From: JBGSUZ01 sp963677505
GTDB lineage: Bacteria; Bacillota; Clostridia; Peptostreptococcales; Acidaminobacteraceae
Direction: 5' to 3'
Length of the DNA: 64,000 nucleotides
Assembly: GCA_963677505.2 (NCBI GenBank)
Contig: CAXXWB010000039.1
Span: 60,319-124,318, forward strand
Position numbers and translations under genes: made by a program. The notes beneath the pieces are model-generated. The model was not told where the DNA came from. It saw only the letters and a program-made list of their open reading frames with translations, and made no database searches. Positions 53,144 to 62,071 of this stretch are shown here, piece by piece. How positions within the stretch are numbered: the stretch's first letter is position 1; each line of letters starts with the position of its first letter.

Positions 53144-54571
53144 TTATTGCTTCAACTGCTCTGGACTGAGAATATTAAGCCCCAATCTTTTTTGATCGAT
53201 ATTTTCCGATAGTTTCTCAAAAATTTGGCCCTGACTGTATTTTTGAATGGCATGGTCCACTATATCGACTTCAGCTCTTATGGTTTTTTCATTGGCTTTT
53301 CTACCATCTGACAAACCTTTAACTTTAAACAAGTTGCTAACCAACCCTAAATCTGTCATATCCATATCCTTGCCACTGCTGGTCGCAAATAGCAAACCTT
53401 CTCTGCTCGCAGATAAAAATCGCCCTAGGTACATGGCGTTATTAGATGCTTTGTAGTCCTTTGTTACTAAGGCCAGTACACCTTTAGAACTCCCTGATAG
53501 TATATACTTCTTTGGGATTTGTTCCAATACCGGATTTAACAAAACACCTGTCTTAGCACTGGGCATTTCTTCTAGGGCTATGAGTACAGCGCCGCCACCA
53601 ATTTGATGCCCTACTAAAGTTAAATCGGTTAAATCTAATTTTTCTTTAAAGTTTTCGTCTATTCCACCAGTATTTAATCTTTCAAGGGCTTTAAAAGTTT
53701 CTTCTATATCCTCTTTTTGTATAAGGGTCATTTTGCCTTCCAGCTCAATCTTCTCATCCATCAAGTCAATTTGTCCTAAAGAGGATCTTGCACCCAATAC
53801 ATATTCCTTTTTACTGTACACCGTAGCATAGGCACTGTACGAGTGATTGACCACTGCTACAAAATAACCTTTTGCCGCAAGGGTTTCCGCCAGCCGTGTG
53901 TATTGTTCGCTACTGCTCTTAAAGCCGTGGCTGATGATAACCACTTGATAAGGGTGATCGGTTTCTTCAATTTTCCTAGTCAAATAGGCACTGCTCTTTA
54001 CTGATTTTAAGTGACCCAGCATTACTTCAGGCACGCCATAGCTGAGGGCCAATCCCTTAACAGAGGGAGTGCCTCCTTCAAACCATTTTTTTCTCTCACC
54101 TTTTTTATTGTGAACTGGGTAATACATTTGCACCGTAAAACGTCTTTTCTCCCCTGAATCATGAGATAAGGTTTCTATTCGGTCCGTACTTTCCACAGTC
54201 ATTTTCCAAGTGCCAACGATTTGACCAGGTTCCATGACTCCCACAGTCTTCACAATAGGAAAAATTGCTAAACTGCATAAGGAAATGTACGCACAAATCA
54301 AATAGAGCTTTTTGTTGAATTTAACGGTCACCTGCATTTTTTTCTTACGAAACATGTTCAAAACCATATATTCTACTGCCAAGATGGCAAGGACAAAATA
54401 AATCGGCCATAATTGCCAAATGCCTCGCCATGCTATAATCATTACAATATTCAATATTAAAAATATGAATACGCCTAATGCCGGAATCCTTCTGAGATAG
54501 TTATGGATTGGTTTATGCCCAATCACACCACCCAGTGCAACAATTGTCAAAATGACGAAGATTGTATTCAC
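53144..54571 (-). CDS. Membrane alpha/beta hydrolase-like protein with Ser-to-Gln nucleophile
   Basis: 475 residues from a GTG after GGGAG. Four or so N-terminal membrane helices (to about 108) are followed by a PAF-acetylhydrolase-like domain: RFTVQMYYPV, VVIISHGFKSSSEQYTRLAETLA (oxyanion region), VAVVNHSYSA. The nucleophile elbow, normally GHSxGG, reads LVGHQIGGGAV, so the catalytic serine is replaced by Gln. It may be inactive or a binding protein. It is the first gene of the operon leading to rtcB and recX. Confidence 0.8.
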   Translation of the reverse strand: MNTIFVILTIVALGGVIGHKPIHNYLRRIPALGVFIFLILNIVMIIAWRGIWQLWPIYFVLAILAVEYMVLNMFRKKKMQVTVKFNKKLYLICAYISLCSLAIFPIVKTVGVMEPGQIVGTWKMTVESTDRIETLSHDSGEKRRFTVQMYYPVHNKKGERKKWFEGGTPSVKGLALSYGVPEVMLGHLKSVKSSAYLTRKIEETDHPYQVVIISHGFKSSSEQYTRLAETLAAKGYFVAVVNHSYSAYATVYSKKEYVLGARSSLGQIDLMDEKIELEGKMTLIQKEDIEETFKALERLNTGGIDENFKEKLDLTDLTLVGHQIGGGAVLIALEEMPSAKTGVLLNPVLEQIPKKYILSGSSKGVLALVTKDYKASNNAMYLGRFLSASREGLLFATSSGKDMDMTDLGLVSNLFKVKGLSDGRKANEKTIRAEVDIVDHAIQKYSQGQIFEKLSENIDQKRLGLNILSPEQLKQ

Positions 54572-54628
54572 CTGGCTCCCACGCTTTCACGAATGATTTA
54601 ATGATGCTTATTACTTTATTTTACCACG

Positions 54629-54685
54629 AAAAAAATCTTAGCGCTGAGAAAATTAACTAAACATTTTCTGCCTCACTAAGATTTT
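54629..54685 (-). terminator. Terminator of the GNAT gene
   Basis: AAAATCTTAG / CTAAGATTTT outer stem with inner AAAA/TTTT pairing, then T-run on the minus strand, just after the GNAT stop. Confidence 0.85.
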
Positions 54686-54697
54686 AAAAGTCGCGCT

Positions 54698-55138
54698 TTA
54701 TAAATCTATACTCATTTGAATCCATTCTTCATCTTCTTCAAGCACTTGGAATCCTACACGTTCAAAAACTTTCTGCCCTCTGCGGTCACCCGGTTTTAAT
54801 AAGGCATAAATATTCGGTAGGTCATAGTCATATTGATCTATGAGATAATCTACACATTGAGTAATAAAATCATACCCCATGCCCTCTCCCACAAAATCAG
54901 GTAATAGAGCGCCGCTCATTTCCATAACACCCTCTTCATCGAAGGCTACTTCAGTAAAACCGATAATTTCTTCCTCTTCATTGACGGCAACATAAATATC
55001 TACATCACTTGAGGTTAGCAAGCTGTCTATATTCGAAGCATGCTTCTCAGAATCAAAGCACTTGTAATCATTGCCATGTTTATAGCTGATTATTACATTG
55101 GCATCGTCTTCATTGATTGGTCTAAATAGGAATTCCAT
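54698..55138 (-). CDS. GNAT family N-acetyltransferase
   Basis: 146 residues from the ATG at 55138, preceded by GGGGGTGGG. FRPINEDDANVIISY, AVNEEEEIIGFTEVAFDEEG, GALLPDFVGEGMGYDFITQCVDYL (acetyl-CoA loop, degenerate) and GDRRGQKVFERVGFQVLE follow the GNAT order. The substrate is unknown. It sits 45 bases after the radical SAM gene and ends at its own terminator. Confidence 0.85.
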   Translation of the reverse strand: MEFLFRPINEDDANVIISYKHGNDYKCFDSEKHASNIDSLLTSSDVDIYVAVNEEEEIIGFTEVAFDEEGVMEMSGALLPDFVGEGMGYDFITQCVDYLIDQYDYDLPNIYALLKPGDRRGQKVFERVGFQVLEEDEEWIQMSIDL

Positions 55139-55183
55139 AAGCCCACCCCCCATTTAAAATACATATACCCCGACTTTCTAGCT

Positions 55184-56167
55184 TTAATCGAAACGAATAT
55201 GATGAAATCTCCCACAACTTGGACATCGATTGTCTTGAAAATGCAAGCTTATACTTCCCTGACTCCGTTCTATCAAAGAATATCCACAGGATTTACAGAT
55301 GGTTTCATTGTTTATTCCTGGAGCATTGCCCACATACACATGATCCAAATGTTTTCTCGCAAGGTCTTGGACCTCTATCACAGCTTCATAACTTGTAGGC
55401 GGCAAGGTCAGCTTATAGTTTGGAAAATACCTGCTAATATGTAGTGGTATCTCTTTGGAAATGGATCCGATTTTTTCAAACATGGCGGCCATTTGGCCTG
55501 GATCGTCGTTTAACCCTGGAATTAACATGAATGTCAGTTCCAGATGACTTCTGTCATAGAGGTATTCTATCGTTTCAAGGACTGGCTCTAGTTTTCCACC
55601 ACAAATTTCTCCATAGAACTTGTTGCTATAACCCTTCAAATCGATGTTAAAGGCATCTACGACCAACGCCAACTCTGATAAAGGACTCCTTTCGATATAG
55701 CCATTGCTGACCATGACATTCTTTCTATTGTACTTGCTATTTAATTCAAACACATCCATAAGAAACTCGAACTGAATGCTTGGCTCATTATAGGTTGCAG
55801 CAATCCCAATGGTGTCAGGTACCTCTAAAGATTTATCGACAAGATCTTGCGCTGTCGTGTGAACCGATTCACCTATGCATTGTGAAATTTCGTAATTCTG
55901 GCAAAATTGACAACTCAAATTACACCCAAAACTTCCAAAGCTGACTATTTTTTTCCCAGGATAGAAGTGATATAAGGGTTTTTTTTCTATTGGGTCTACC
56001 CCATATGAGGAAATGCAACCATAGGTACTGGCATATAAAACACCGTCATGGTTCTCACGAACACGACACCGTCCTACGCCACCGTTTGGAATGATACAAC
56101 CATGTGGGCATAGATTACACAGAACCCTTTGCTCTTCAAGTTTTTTGTAATACTGGCCAATCTTCAC
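55184..56167 (-). CDS. AmmeMemoRadiSam-type radical SAM enzyme
   Basis: 327 residues, GTG start. LCPHGCIIPNGGVGRCRVREN is the N-terminal Cys motif; FGCNLSCQFCQNYEIS is the Fe4S4 radical SAM site; the C-terminus has a zinc-ribbon pattern (CKSCG ... CPSCG). This matches the pyruvate formate-lyase-activase-like enzyme of the AmmeMemoRadiSam group. The usual AMMECR1 and Memo partners are not in the window. The ribosome site lies in a stem-loop. Confidence 0.88.
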   Translation of the reverse strand: MKIGQYYKKLEEQRVLCNLCPHGCIIPNGGVGRCRVRENHDGVLYASTYGCISSYGVDPIEKKPLYHFYPGKKIVSFGSFGCNLSCQFCQNYEISQCIGESVHTTAQDLVDKSLEVPDTIGIAATYNEPSIQFEFLMDVFELNSKYNRKNVMVSNGYIERSPLSELALVVDAFNIDLKGYSNKFYGEICGGKLEPVLETIEYLYDRSHLELTFMLIPGLNDDPGQMAAMFEKIGSISKEIPLHISRYFPNYKLTLPPTSYEAVIEVQDLARKHLDHVYVGNAPGINNETICKSCGYSLIERSQGSISLHFQDNRCPSCGRFHHIRFD

Positions 56168-56173
56168 AAAAAG

Positions 56174-56232
56174 ACCCCCTCATCATTCGTAAGAAACTTG
56201 ATTACTGTTCCTATACCGCAGACTGAGGGGGT
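56174..56232 (-). promoter_or_regulatory. Stem-loop hiding the radical SAM ribosome site
   Basis: ACCCCCTCA / TGAGGGGGT, nine perfect pairs with a 41-base loop. The GAGGGGG arm is the ribosome site of the next gene, and CTTTTT follows up to its GTG start. The structure could block translation or end transcription. Confidence 0.6.
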
Positions 56233-56241
56233 ATAAACACC

Positions 56242-56364
56242 TTATTTATTTAGTGGTAAGCCGGAAAGGGCTTTTACAGCTTCAAACTGACCTGCTTTTA
56301 AATCATCTAAATAAGTGGATACAGTCTCCTTGGCCTGCTTTACTGAGTCCTCAGATTCTGTTCT
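56242..56364 (-). other. 40-codon coding-like tail in frame after proC
   Basis: After the proC stop the same frame stays open for 40 codons with protein-like content (SVKQAKETVSTYLDDLKAGQ, KALSGLPLNK) and ends TAA. It has no start codon. The YLDDLKAGQFEAV part resembles the beginning of small lipoprotein or SnoaL-like domains. It is probably the remnant of a deleted gene; stop read-through of TAA-AGA is less likely. Confidence 0.45.
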
Positions 56365-57177
56365 TTACTTTTTGCCAGCCATTTGTGATGCTTTTAGGGT
56401 ACACGAAGCCATTGCTCGCATTACAGCGGCTCTAAAACCATTTTCCTCAAGGGTTTTTATAGCTTCAATAGTAGTACCGCCTGGAGAGGTTACTTGATCT
56501 TTAAGTACACCAGGATGCAGACCCGTTTCCAAAACCATTTTACCAGCCCCCATCATGGCTTGTGCCGCCATACGATAGGCTTGATCTCTTTGAAAACCTT
56601 GTCGAACCCCTTCATCTGCCATAGCTTCGATCATTTGAAACATGTAAGCTGGTGAAGACCCGCTAATGGCAGGCACAGCATCCATTAATTTCTCGTCGAT
56701 AACTTCTACTTCACCAAAACTTTTGAGAAAGTTAAGTACCCATGTCTGCTCTTCAATTTCAATTTTGTCAGAGAAAGTAACTGCAGTCATTGCCGCCATC
56801 ACTTGAGCAGGGGTATTGGGCATGGTTCTCACAATTTTTACATCATCCCCGAACCAATACCTGACATTTTCTATGCTGATACCCGCCGCAATGGTTATCA
56901 CAACATGTTCAGGTGTCATTGCATCCTTGATTTTTTCGATTAAGTCTTGATATTGGTAAGGTTTAACCCCTAAGAGTATGTATTTAGCACCCGCTAAAAC
57001 TTCCATTTCAGAGTTTACCACTTTCATTCCATGAAATTCAGTTACAATTTTCTCCGCTTTTGATGCGGTTCGGTTAAATAAAACAACAGATTCAGGTACA
57101 TAGTTTCCTGTTGACATCATACCGTGAATCATTGCACTAGCCATATTGCCAGTGCCAATAAACCCAATCCTATCCAT
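56365..57177 (-). CDS. proC: Pyrroline-5-carboxylate reductase
   Basis: A 270-residue enzyme making proline from pyrroline-5-carboxylate with NAD(P)H. IGFIGTGNMASAMIHGM is the dinucleotide fold, VRTMPNTPAQVMAAMTA the middle motif, and AISGSSPAYMFQMIEAMADEGVRQG and TSPGGTTIEAIKTLEENGFR the dimer and substrate regions. Length is normal. It lies 14 bases after the cysteine desulfurase gene. Confidence 0.95.
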   Translation of the reverse strand: MDRIGFIGTGNMASAMIHGMMSTGNYVPESVVLFNRTASKAEKIVTEFHGMKVVNSEMEVLAGAKYILLGVKPYQYQDLIEKIKDAMTPEHVVITIAAGISIENVRYWFGDDVKIVRTMPNTPAQVMAAMTAVTFSDKIEIEEQTWVLNFLKSFGEVEVIDEKLMDAVPAISGSSPAYMFQMIEAMADEGVRQGFQRDQAYRMAAQAMMGAGKMVLETGLHPGVLKDQVTSPGGTTIEAIKTLEENGFRAAVMRAMASCTLKASQMAGKK

Positions 57178-57191
57178 GAGCCCTCCTAATA

Positions 57192-58346
57192 TTAAAGCAT
57201 TCCCATCAGTTTACTAATGGCCTCTATTGCCGTATCCACGTCTTCTAAATTATTAAAATATGAAAAACTAAATCGCACCGTTCCCTGTGGAAAAGTTTTT
57301 AGATGCTTATGGGCATGAGGGGCACAGTGCATACCTACCCGTGTGGATATGCCGTGATTCTTATCTAAATAGTAACTGATTTCTGCATTGTCCATGTTAA
57401 TAAAATCTAAAGAGACCACTGCCGTTCTATTGTCCGTGGTTTTCTTACCGACAATGCGAATGCCTGAATTATTTATTAACCCGTCGATAAACCTTGCCGT
57501 TAAGGTCATTTCATGTTCATGAATTTTGTCCATGCCCACTTCTTTAATATACTTAAGAGCTGCCGAAAGGCCATAAAGACCTACGGTATTTGGTGTCCCC
57601 GATTCAAACTTATCTGGAAGCATTTCCGGTTGAACTTCAGACTCTGAATGGCTGCCAGTGCCACCTGCAATAAGAGACTCCAGTTCTTTTGCAAATTCGC
57701 TCGTAATGACAAAACCACCTACACCCTGAGGGCCTAAGAGACTTTTATGGCCAGTAAAGGCAATGGCGTCCGCTTGAAACTTTTTCATAGAGACTGGTAG
57801 AACACCAGCCGTCTGAGCTGCATCTATCACAAACCAAAGGTCGTGTTTAGTTGCAAACTCGCCAACTTTGTCTAAAGGATTCACAGTTCCACACACATTA
57901 CTGGCATGGGTGCAAATAACCAATTTTGTATTGGGTTTTACCAACGCATCTAATTGGTCTACCAATATTGTCCCTTCTTCATCAGCAGGCATTAAATCGT
58001 ATTCAATTCCCTTTTCAAGAAGTTGGTGAAGAGGACGAACGACTGCATTGTGCTCAAGCGAGGAAATAAGAACGTGGTCACCTGGCTTCAGAAACCCCTT
58101 AATGATCATATTAAGACTTTGAGTTATATTCATCGTAAAAACAACATTTTTAGGATCTGGGCCTTCAAATAGTTCACAGAGCATTTCTCTGAGATCTAAA
58201 ATAACACGTTGGGCCTCAAACGCTTCTGCATAAGCACCACGGCTCACATTGCAACCAATATTGGTAATAAAGTTGCTCATTGCATCGGCAACGCCAGGTG
58301 CTTTGGGGTAAGATGTTGCGCCGTTATCCATATAAATCCGTTCCAT
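57192..58346 (-). CDS. Cysteine desulfurase family protein (TIGR01977 type)
   Basis: A 384-residue PLP enzyme. YMDNGATSYPKAPGV opens the class V aminotransferase fold, SSLEHNAVVRPLHQL carries the PLP-stacking His, and FTGHKSLLGPQGVGG carries Lys201 for the Schiff base. RVGMHCAPHAHKHL holds the likely catalytic Cys. This layout is the TIGR01977 branch, for which sulfur or selenium mobilisation is assumed. No SufU or IscU gene is adjacent. Confidence 0.9.
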   Translation of the reverse strand: MERIYMDNGATSYPKAPGVADAMSNFITNIGCNVSRGAYAEAFEAQRVILDLREMLCELFEGPDPKNVVFTMNITQSLNMIIKGFLKPGDHVLISSLEHNAVVRPLHQLLEKGIEYDLMPADEEGTILVDQLDALVKPNTKLVICTHASNVCGTVNPLDKVGEFATKHDLWFVIDAAQTAGVLPVSMKKFQADAIAFTGHKSLLGPQGVGGFVITSEFAKELESLIAGGTGSHSESEVQPEMLPDKFESGTPNTVGLYGLSAALKYIKEVGMDKIHEHEMTLTARFIDGLINNSGIRIVGKKTTDNRTAVVSLDFINMDNAEISYYLDKNHGISTRVGMHCAPHAHKHLKTFPQGTVRFSFSYFNNLEDVDTAIEAISKLMGML

Positions 58347-58350
58347 TCCT

Positions 58351-58863
58351 TTATACCTCCTGTCCCTTATTTTTCTTACTTATACCCAAATTTTCTTTTT
58401 TAGTAGGCTTAAATGCCATCAGCGCCTTTTTTAAAGGCTCCATATCATGAATTGGTAAGTATAGATCCTTCTGTAAACACCTCTTTCGAACTACCATAGT
58501 AAAAGTGAATTTTGCCTTCTTTCCGTCTGAGGGTTTTAATTCTATTAAAGTAAAATCTTCTGGTTTTATTTTAGTGTTTCCTATGATGATGCCCTCTTTC
58601 TCCACCACAATTTTTGTGATATTGGCTATGATATGCATGGAAAATATCAATAGGCCTGCCAACAAATAGTCATCGATTCCTGTCCACTGATTGAATAGAG
58701 CAATCCCAGTATTCATAAAATAAGCAAGGAATCTGAACTTAATATCTATCAGTTTTAAATAGAGTACTTCTCCCTCTTTATAAGCCTTAAGTGTCTTTTG
58801 TATCGTTCCTTCGCAATAGACTGCATAGACAGCTACCAGAAGGGTTGGAATACTAAAATTCAT
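58351..58863 (-). CDS. Small membrane protein with a C-terminal PH-like region
   Basis: 170 residues from the ATG at 58863 after GGGAGG. Hydrophobic segments lie near 4-17, 42-60 and 66-88, and a soluble region with strands (VVEKEGIIIGNTKIKPEDFTLIEL) follows, which looks like a bacterial PH domain; the C-terminus is very basic. I do not recognise the family. It starts the operon with the cysteine desulfurase (4-base gap) and proC. Confidence 0.65.
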   Translation of the reverse strand: MNFSIPTLLVAVYAVYCEGTIQKTLKAYKEGEVLYLKLIDIKFRFLAYFMNTGIALFNQWTGIDDYLLAGLLIFSMHIIANITKIVVEKEGIIIGNTKIKPEDFTLIELKPSDGKKAKFTFTMVVRKRCLQKDLYLPIHDMEPLKKALMAFKPTKKENLGISKKNKGQEV

Positions 58864-59013
58864 ACTTTCCTCCCACAAATTTATATTGTCTCATTTCCTT
58901 TTTCATAAGCAAAACAGTTCACCAAATATTATAACCTATTTAAATAGACTATGTTAAAAAACTTAGGCACTCTATTAGCCAAACCACTTGAACCTAACAA
59001 GAAATTACCCAAT

Positions 59014-59048
59014 AAAAAAACGCGCCTGATTCAAAGATCAGACACGCC
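59014..59048 (-). terminator. Terminator of the tRNA transcript
   Basis: GTCTGAT / ATCAGGC with flanking GC pairs around CTTTGA, followed by seven T residues on the minus strand, 40 bases after the tRNA. Confidence 0.88.
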
Positions 59049-59087
59049 CTAATAACAAATTAAGTATACAATTATTGTGAAAAAGAA

Positions 59088-59164
59088 TGGTGGGACTAAC
59101 TGGAATCGAACCAGTGACCCCTTGCATGTCAAGCAAGTACTCTAACCAGCTGAGCTATAACCCC
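59088..59164 (-). tRNA. tRNA-Val (anticodon GAC)
   Basis: A full cloverleaf: acceptor GGGGTTA / TAGTCCC, D arm GCTC/GAGT, anticodon stem CTTGC / GCAAG with loop TTGACAT (anticodon GAC), T arm ACTGG / CCAGT with TTCGATT. CCA is encoded. It stands alone with its own promoter and terminator. Confidence 0.96.
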
Positions 59165-59185
59165 ACATCAATTAGCACAATATTT

Positions 59186-59213
59186 ATTATACCTAGCTCA
59201 TTTTAAAAGTCAA
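59186..59213 (-). promoter_or_regulatory. Promoter of tRNA-Val
   Basis: TTGACT (59208-59213) and TATAAT (59186-59191), 16 bases apart, 21 bases before the tRNA. Confidence 0.85.
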
Positions 59214-59236
59214 GGCATTATTTGAAAAAACGCTTT

Positions 59237-61009
59237 TTAATGTTGGTCTAGCTTATTTAGCACCTTGAAAAACAAGTCCACAGCCCAAGGGTCAAATTGA
59301 TTGCCAGATCCTTTGGCTATCTCATTGGCCGCTTGCTTGGCGTTAAGAGGATCTCTATAAACGCGATCGCTGGTAATGGCTATATACGAGTCCACAACAG
59401 CAAGCATTCTAGAAAGAACAGGAATTAGTTCGCCTTTAATCCCATCTGTGGTGTTCATGCCATCATATCTATGGTGGTGGTAGAGAATGTATTTGGATAT
59501 GGATTGATATTGGTGGCTCATGTCTGCAATTTTTGCTCCAGATTCACAATGTCTTCGAATCACTTTTCGATCGTCTTCATCTAAAAGCTTCAAAGAATAT
59601 ATTTCATCATCTAGACAAAGCATGCCTATATCGTAAACTTCGCTGAGCATAATGGCCTCTTTGACCAAATGACTCATTTCATGGTCTAGAAGACACATTT
59701 CTGTCATCAACAACTTAACCTTTGAAGTAAAGGCGAATCCCTCAAAGGGATGGGTTGCCATCTTTTTATAAAGATACTGGAAAGTTTCTTCAAAGAAAGT
59801 CCGCTTCATAATACTTTTTTTTGCGTACATATCTTCATCTGCTCGGTTCATACAAAGTCGAATGTTGTCACCGGCATAAGTCTTTGTGCAGTACCCTACT
59901 GCTATACTGAGTTTTCCTAATTTGGTCGTTCTTCTTTCAGCAGAGGATTGTATTCTTTGGCAAATGATTTCTGCCTCTTTATTATCGGTCTCCGGAAGGA
60001 AGATGAGGAATTCATCTCCACCGATTCTTGCGATAATGTCCTCTGCACGGCAGGCATTCCTTAAAACATCTGCAGTCATGCGAATAATGTTATCGCCTTC
60101 ATCATGGCCCATCAAATCGTTAGAAATTTTGAGTCCGTTAAGGTCTGCCATTATTAAAGTAATTGGCAGTTGTCTTGTGGTATTGAGTCTGTCAATTTCT
60201 TCATCTAAATAATTGCGATTATACAGTCCTGTCATGCTGTCATGGAAGGTAAGATAGTTGACACGACCTTGGAGTTCTAACTCTTCAGTTATATTGGTCA
60301 GTGTGACAACCCTTCCTAAATATATCCCGTCGTTAGAGGAAATATTGGCAATTTTCATAATCACTGAAAATCGCTTTTCCATATGGGTTACAATCTGGCA
60401 TTCTACATTATTTTTAGTAGGTTCATCGGTTATATTCTCGCCAGTTTCCTTATCAAAGGCTCTAAAGTAATCGGTTATTTGTTTTCCTTTATAGGTTTCA
60501 CCAATATCTAAAAGCTTACGTCCTGGATGATTGATATAATTAATTTTTCCAAATTCATCTTCAGCAATGACTCCGTCTATAACACTTTCTAAAATAGCTT
60601 CCTGCCATCTCTGCTGATTTTTAATTTGCTGCTCAGAATCAAATTTTGCCAAGCTGAGTTCAATATTAAATTGAAGTTCAACTGGATCTACTGGTTTTAC
60701 CATATAACTACTGCCTTTACTGAGCTTTAAAGTTTCTATCAAAGACAGGTCTGAGCTTGCTGTCAAAAAAATAACCGTCATGTCCATTTGTCTGGTAATT
60801 TCAGCTGCGGCCTCAACGCCATTCATGTCGTCTTCCAACCAAATATCCATAAGAATAACATCTGGACGCAACAATAAAGCCTTTTCAATTGCTTCGGTGC
60901 CATTACTGACAGTACCTATGCAAACATAGCCTAAGGAAGTAACCAAATCTTTTAATTGTGTCGAAAGTGTTATGGAATCTTCTACGATCAGAATTTCTAT
61001 TTTCTTCAT
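59237..61009 (-). CDS. REC-PAS-GGDEF-degenerate HD-GYP protein
   Basis: 590 residues. A receiver (LIVEDSITL, VILMDIWLEDD) runs to about 118, PAS from about 135 to 245, and GGDEF from about 255 to 410 with an intact RIGGDEF active site. The last 180 residues resemble HD-GYP, but the HD dyad reads VYDIGML, so the His is lost, and the later motif reads HHHHRYDG without GYP. It should make cyclic di-GMP when phosphorylated; hydrolysis by the HD part is doubtful. It is monocistronic and divergent from the RMD1/YagE-like gene. Confidence 0.9.
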   Translation of the reverse strand: MKKIEILIVEDSITLSTQLKDLVTSLGYVCIGTVSNGTEAIEKALLLRPDVILMDIWLEDDMNGVEAAAEITRQMDMTVIFLTASSDLSLIETLKLSKGSSYMVKPVDPVELQFNIELSLAKFDSEQQIKNQQRWQEAILESVIDGVIAEDEFGKINYINHPGRKLLDIGETYKGKQITDYFRAFDKETGENITDEPTKNNVECQIVTHMEKRFSVIMKIANISSNDGIYLGRVVTLTNITEELELQGRVNYLTFHDSMTGLYNRNYLDEEIDRLNTTRQLPITLIMADLNGLKISNDLMGHDEGDNIIRMTADVLRNACRAEDIIARIGGDEFLIFLPETDNKEAEIICQRIQSSAERRTTKLGKLSIAVGYCTKTYAGDNIRLCMNRADEDMYAKKSIMKRTFFEETFQYLYKKMATHPFEGFAFTSKVKLLMTEMCLLDHEMSHLVKEAIMLSEVYDIGMLCLDDEIYSLKLLDEDDRKVIRRHCESGAKIADMSHQYQSISKYILYHHHRYDGMNTTDGIKGELIPVLSRMLAVVDSYIAITSDRVYRDPLNAKQAANEIAKGSGNQFDPWAVDLFFKVLNKLDQH

Positions 61010-61148
61010 GTTTGCACCTCACTTAACACCTGTTATACTAATGTATATATAACCATTGAAACTACATTAGAAGCATTTATTTTAACATTTGGCAAATATT
61101 CTTTCAAGTTCAGGGTATCTATTCGAAAAAGCATAGGGGGTATAATTA

Positions 61149-61999
61149 TGACAACAATTACATTTAAGGCCATATCCATATGCAATGAAATCAACTTAAA
61201 TCGTATTGCCAGTCATTTTGGCATTAAGAAAAAGTTTGAATGGGAAGATATTTTAAGATTGAGTTCTCAGCAATTAAAAGGGGTTCTCAAAGAACCCGAA
61301 GATAAATATGTCAATATATTCGCCTTTGGTAGCTTGGTCTTTGTTAATTTCCAACATCATGAAATGGTGGATCTTCTCAACTACCTTTCAGGTTTTGAAA
61401 GCCGTCTTAAATCACCCTCTTTTGATTTTTCAGACGACTACCAATTGGAAATTCACGAAAAGACCAATCTTCCTGAAGAAGAGGCTCACTTCAGCAATGA
61501 ATCCATGATTACCACAGAGTACGGCAGTTACCAAATTGAAATTATCTCTATTGTCCTTGCCAAATCTGTTGCTTTAGAAAAGATTGAAAATGACATTGAA
61601 GTTCTATTAGATGAAATTGAACTGGTCATAACTGCCATGCAATCTGGACAGCTCAGTGTCCGAGATGAAAAAATTGCCAGTATCTCTGCACGTATACTCA
61701 GTTTTAAATACAATACCATTTCTTCTATTATGATTCTAGATAAACCTGATATCACGTGGAATCAGGAAAATGCCGAAACTTTATACAACAGCATGTCCCA
61801 CCTCTTTGAACTTGACGAACGCTACAGCAAAGTCCAAATGAAGGCTGAAACCCTCATGGACATTGTACAAGTCTTCACAACCTTTACCCAACACAAACGG
61901 GCCAACCAACTAGAAATTATGATTATTGTACTCATTATGTTCGAGATTGTGATTTCTCTTATCGAATTCTTTAATTTAAATCCGTTTAGTCCAATCTAA
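61149..61999 (+). CDS. RMD1/YagE (DUF155) family protein
   Basis: 283 residues from the ATG after GGGGGG; the frame open further upstream has no ribosome site. VNIFAFGSLVFVNFQHHEM is the signature of the DUF155/RMD1 family, followed by helices and one C-terminal membrane helix (IMIIVLIMFEIVISLIEFF). Relatives include mitochondrial RMND1, linked to translation; the bacterial function is not established. Confidence 0.85.
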
Positions 62000-62004
62000 C
62001 GTAT

Positions 62005-62063
62005 AAGACCCAATAAATCAAAAGAAGTGCATTAATTGCACAATCATTTGATTATTGGGTCTT
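62005..62063. terminator. Bidirectional terminator between converging genes
   Basis: AAGACCCAATAA...TCAAA / TTTGA...TTATTGGGTCTT, a stem of about 17 pairs with an inner GTGCA/TGCAC hairpin. It serves the RMD1-like gene and the phosphodiesterase gene. Confidence 0.85.
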
Positions 62064-62071
62064 TATAATTA

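Noticed and set aside
60956..61148. 64-residue upstream extension of the RMD1/YagE protein
   Set aside because: The GGGGGG site and family start support the ATG at 61149; the extension overlaps the diverging REC-GGDEF gene.
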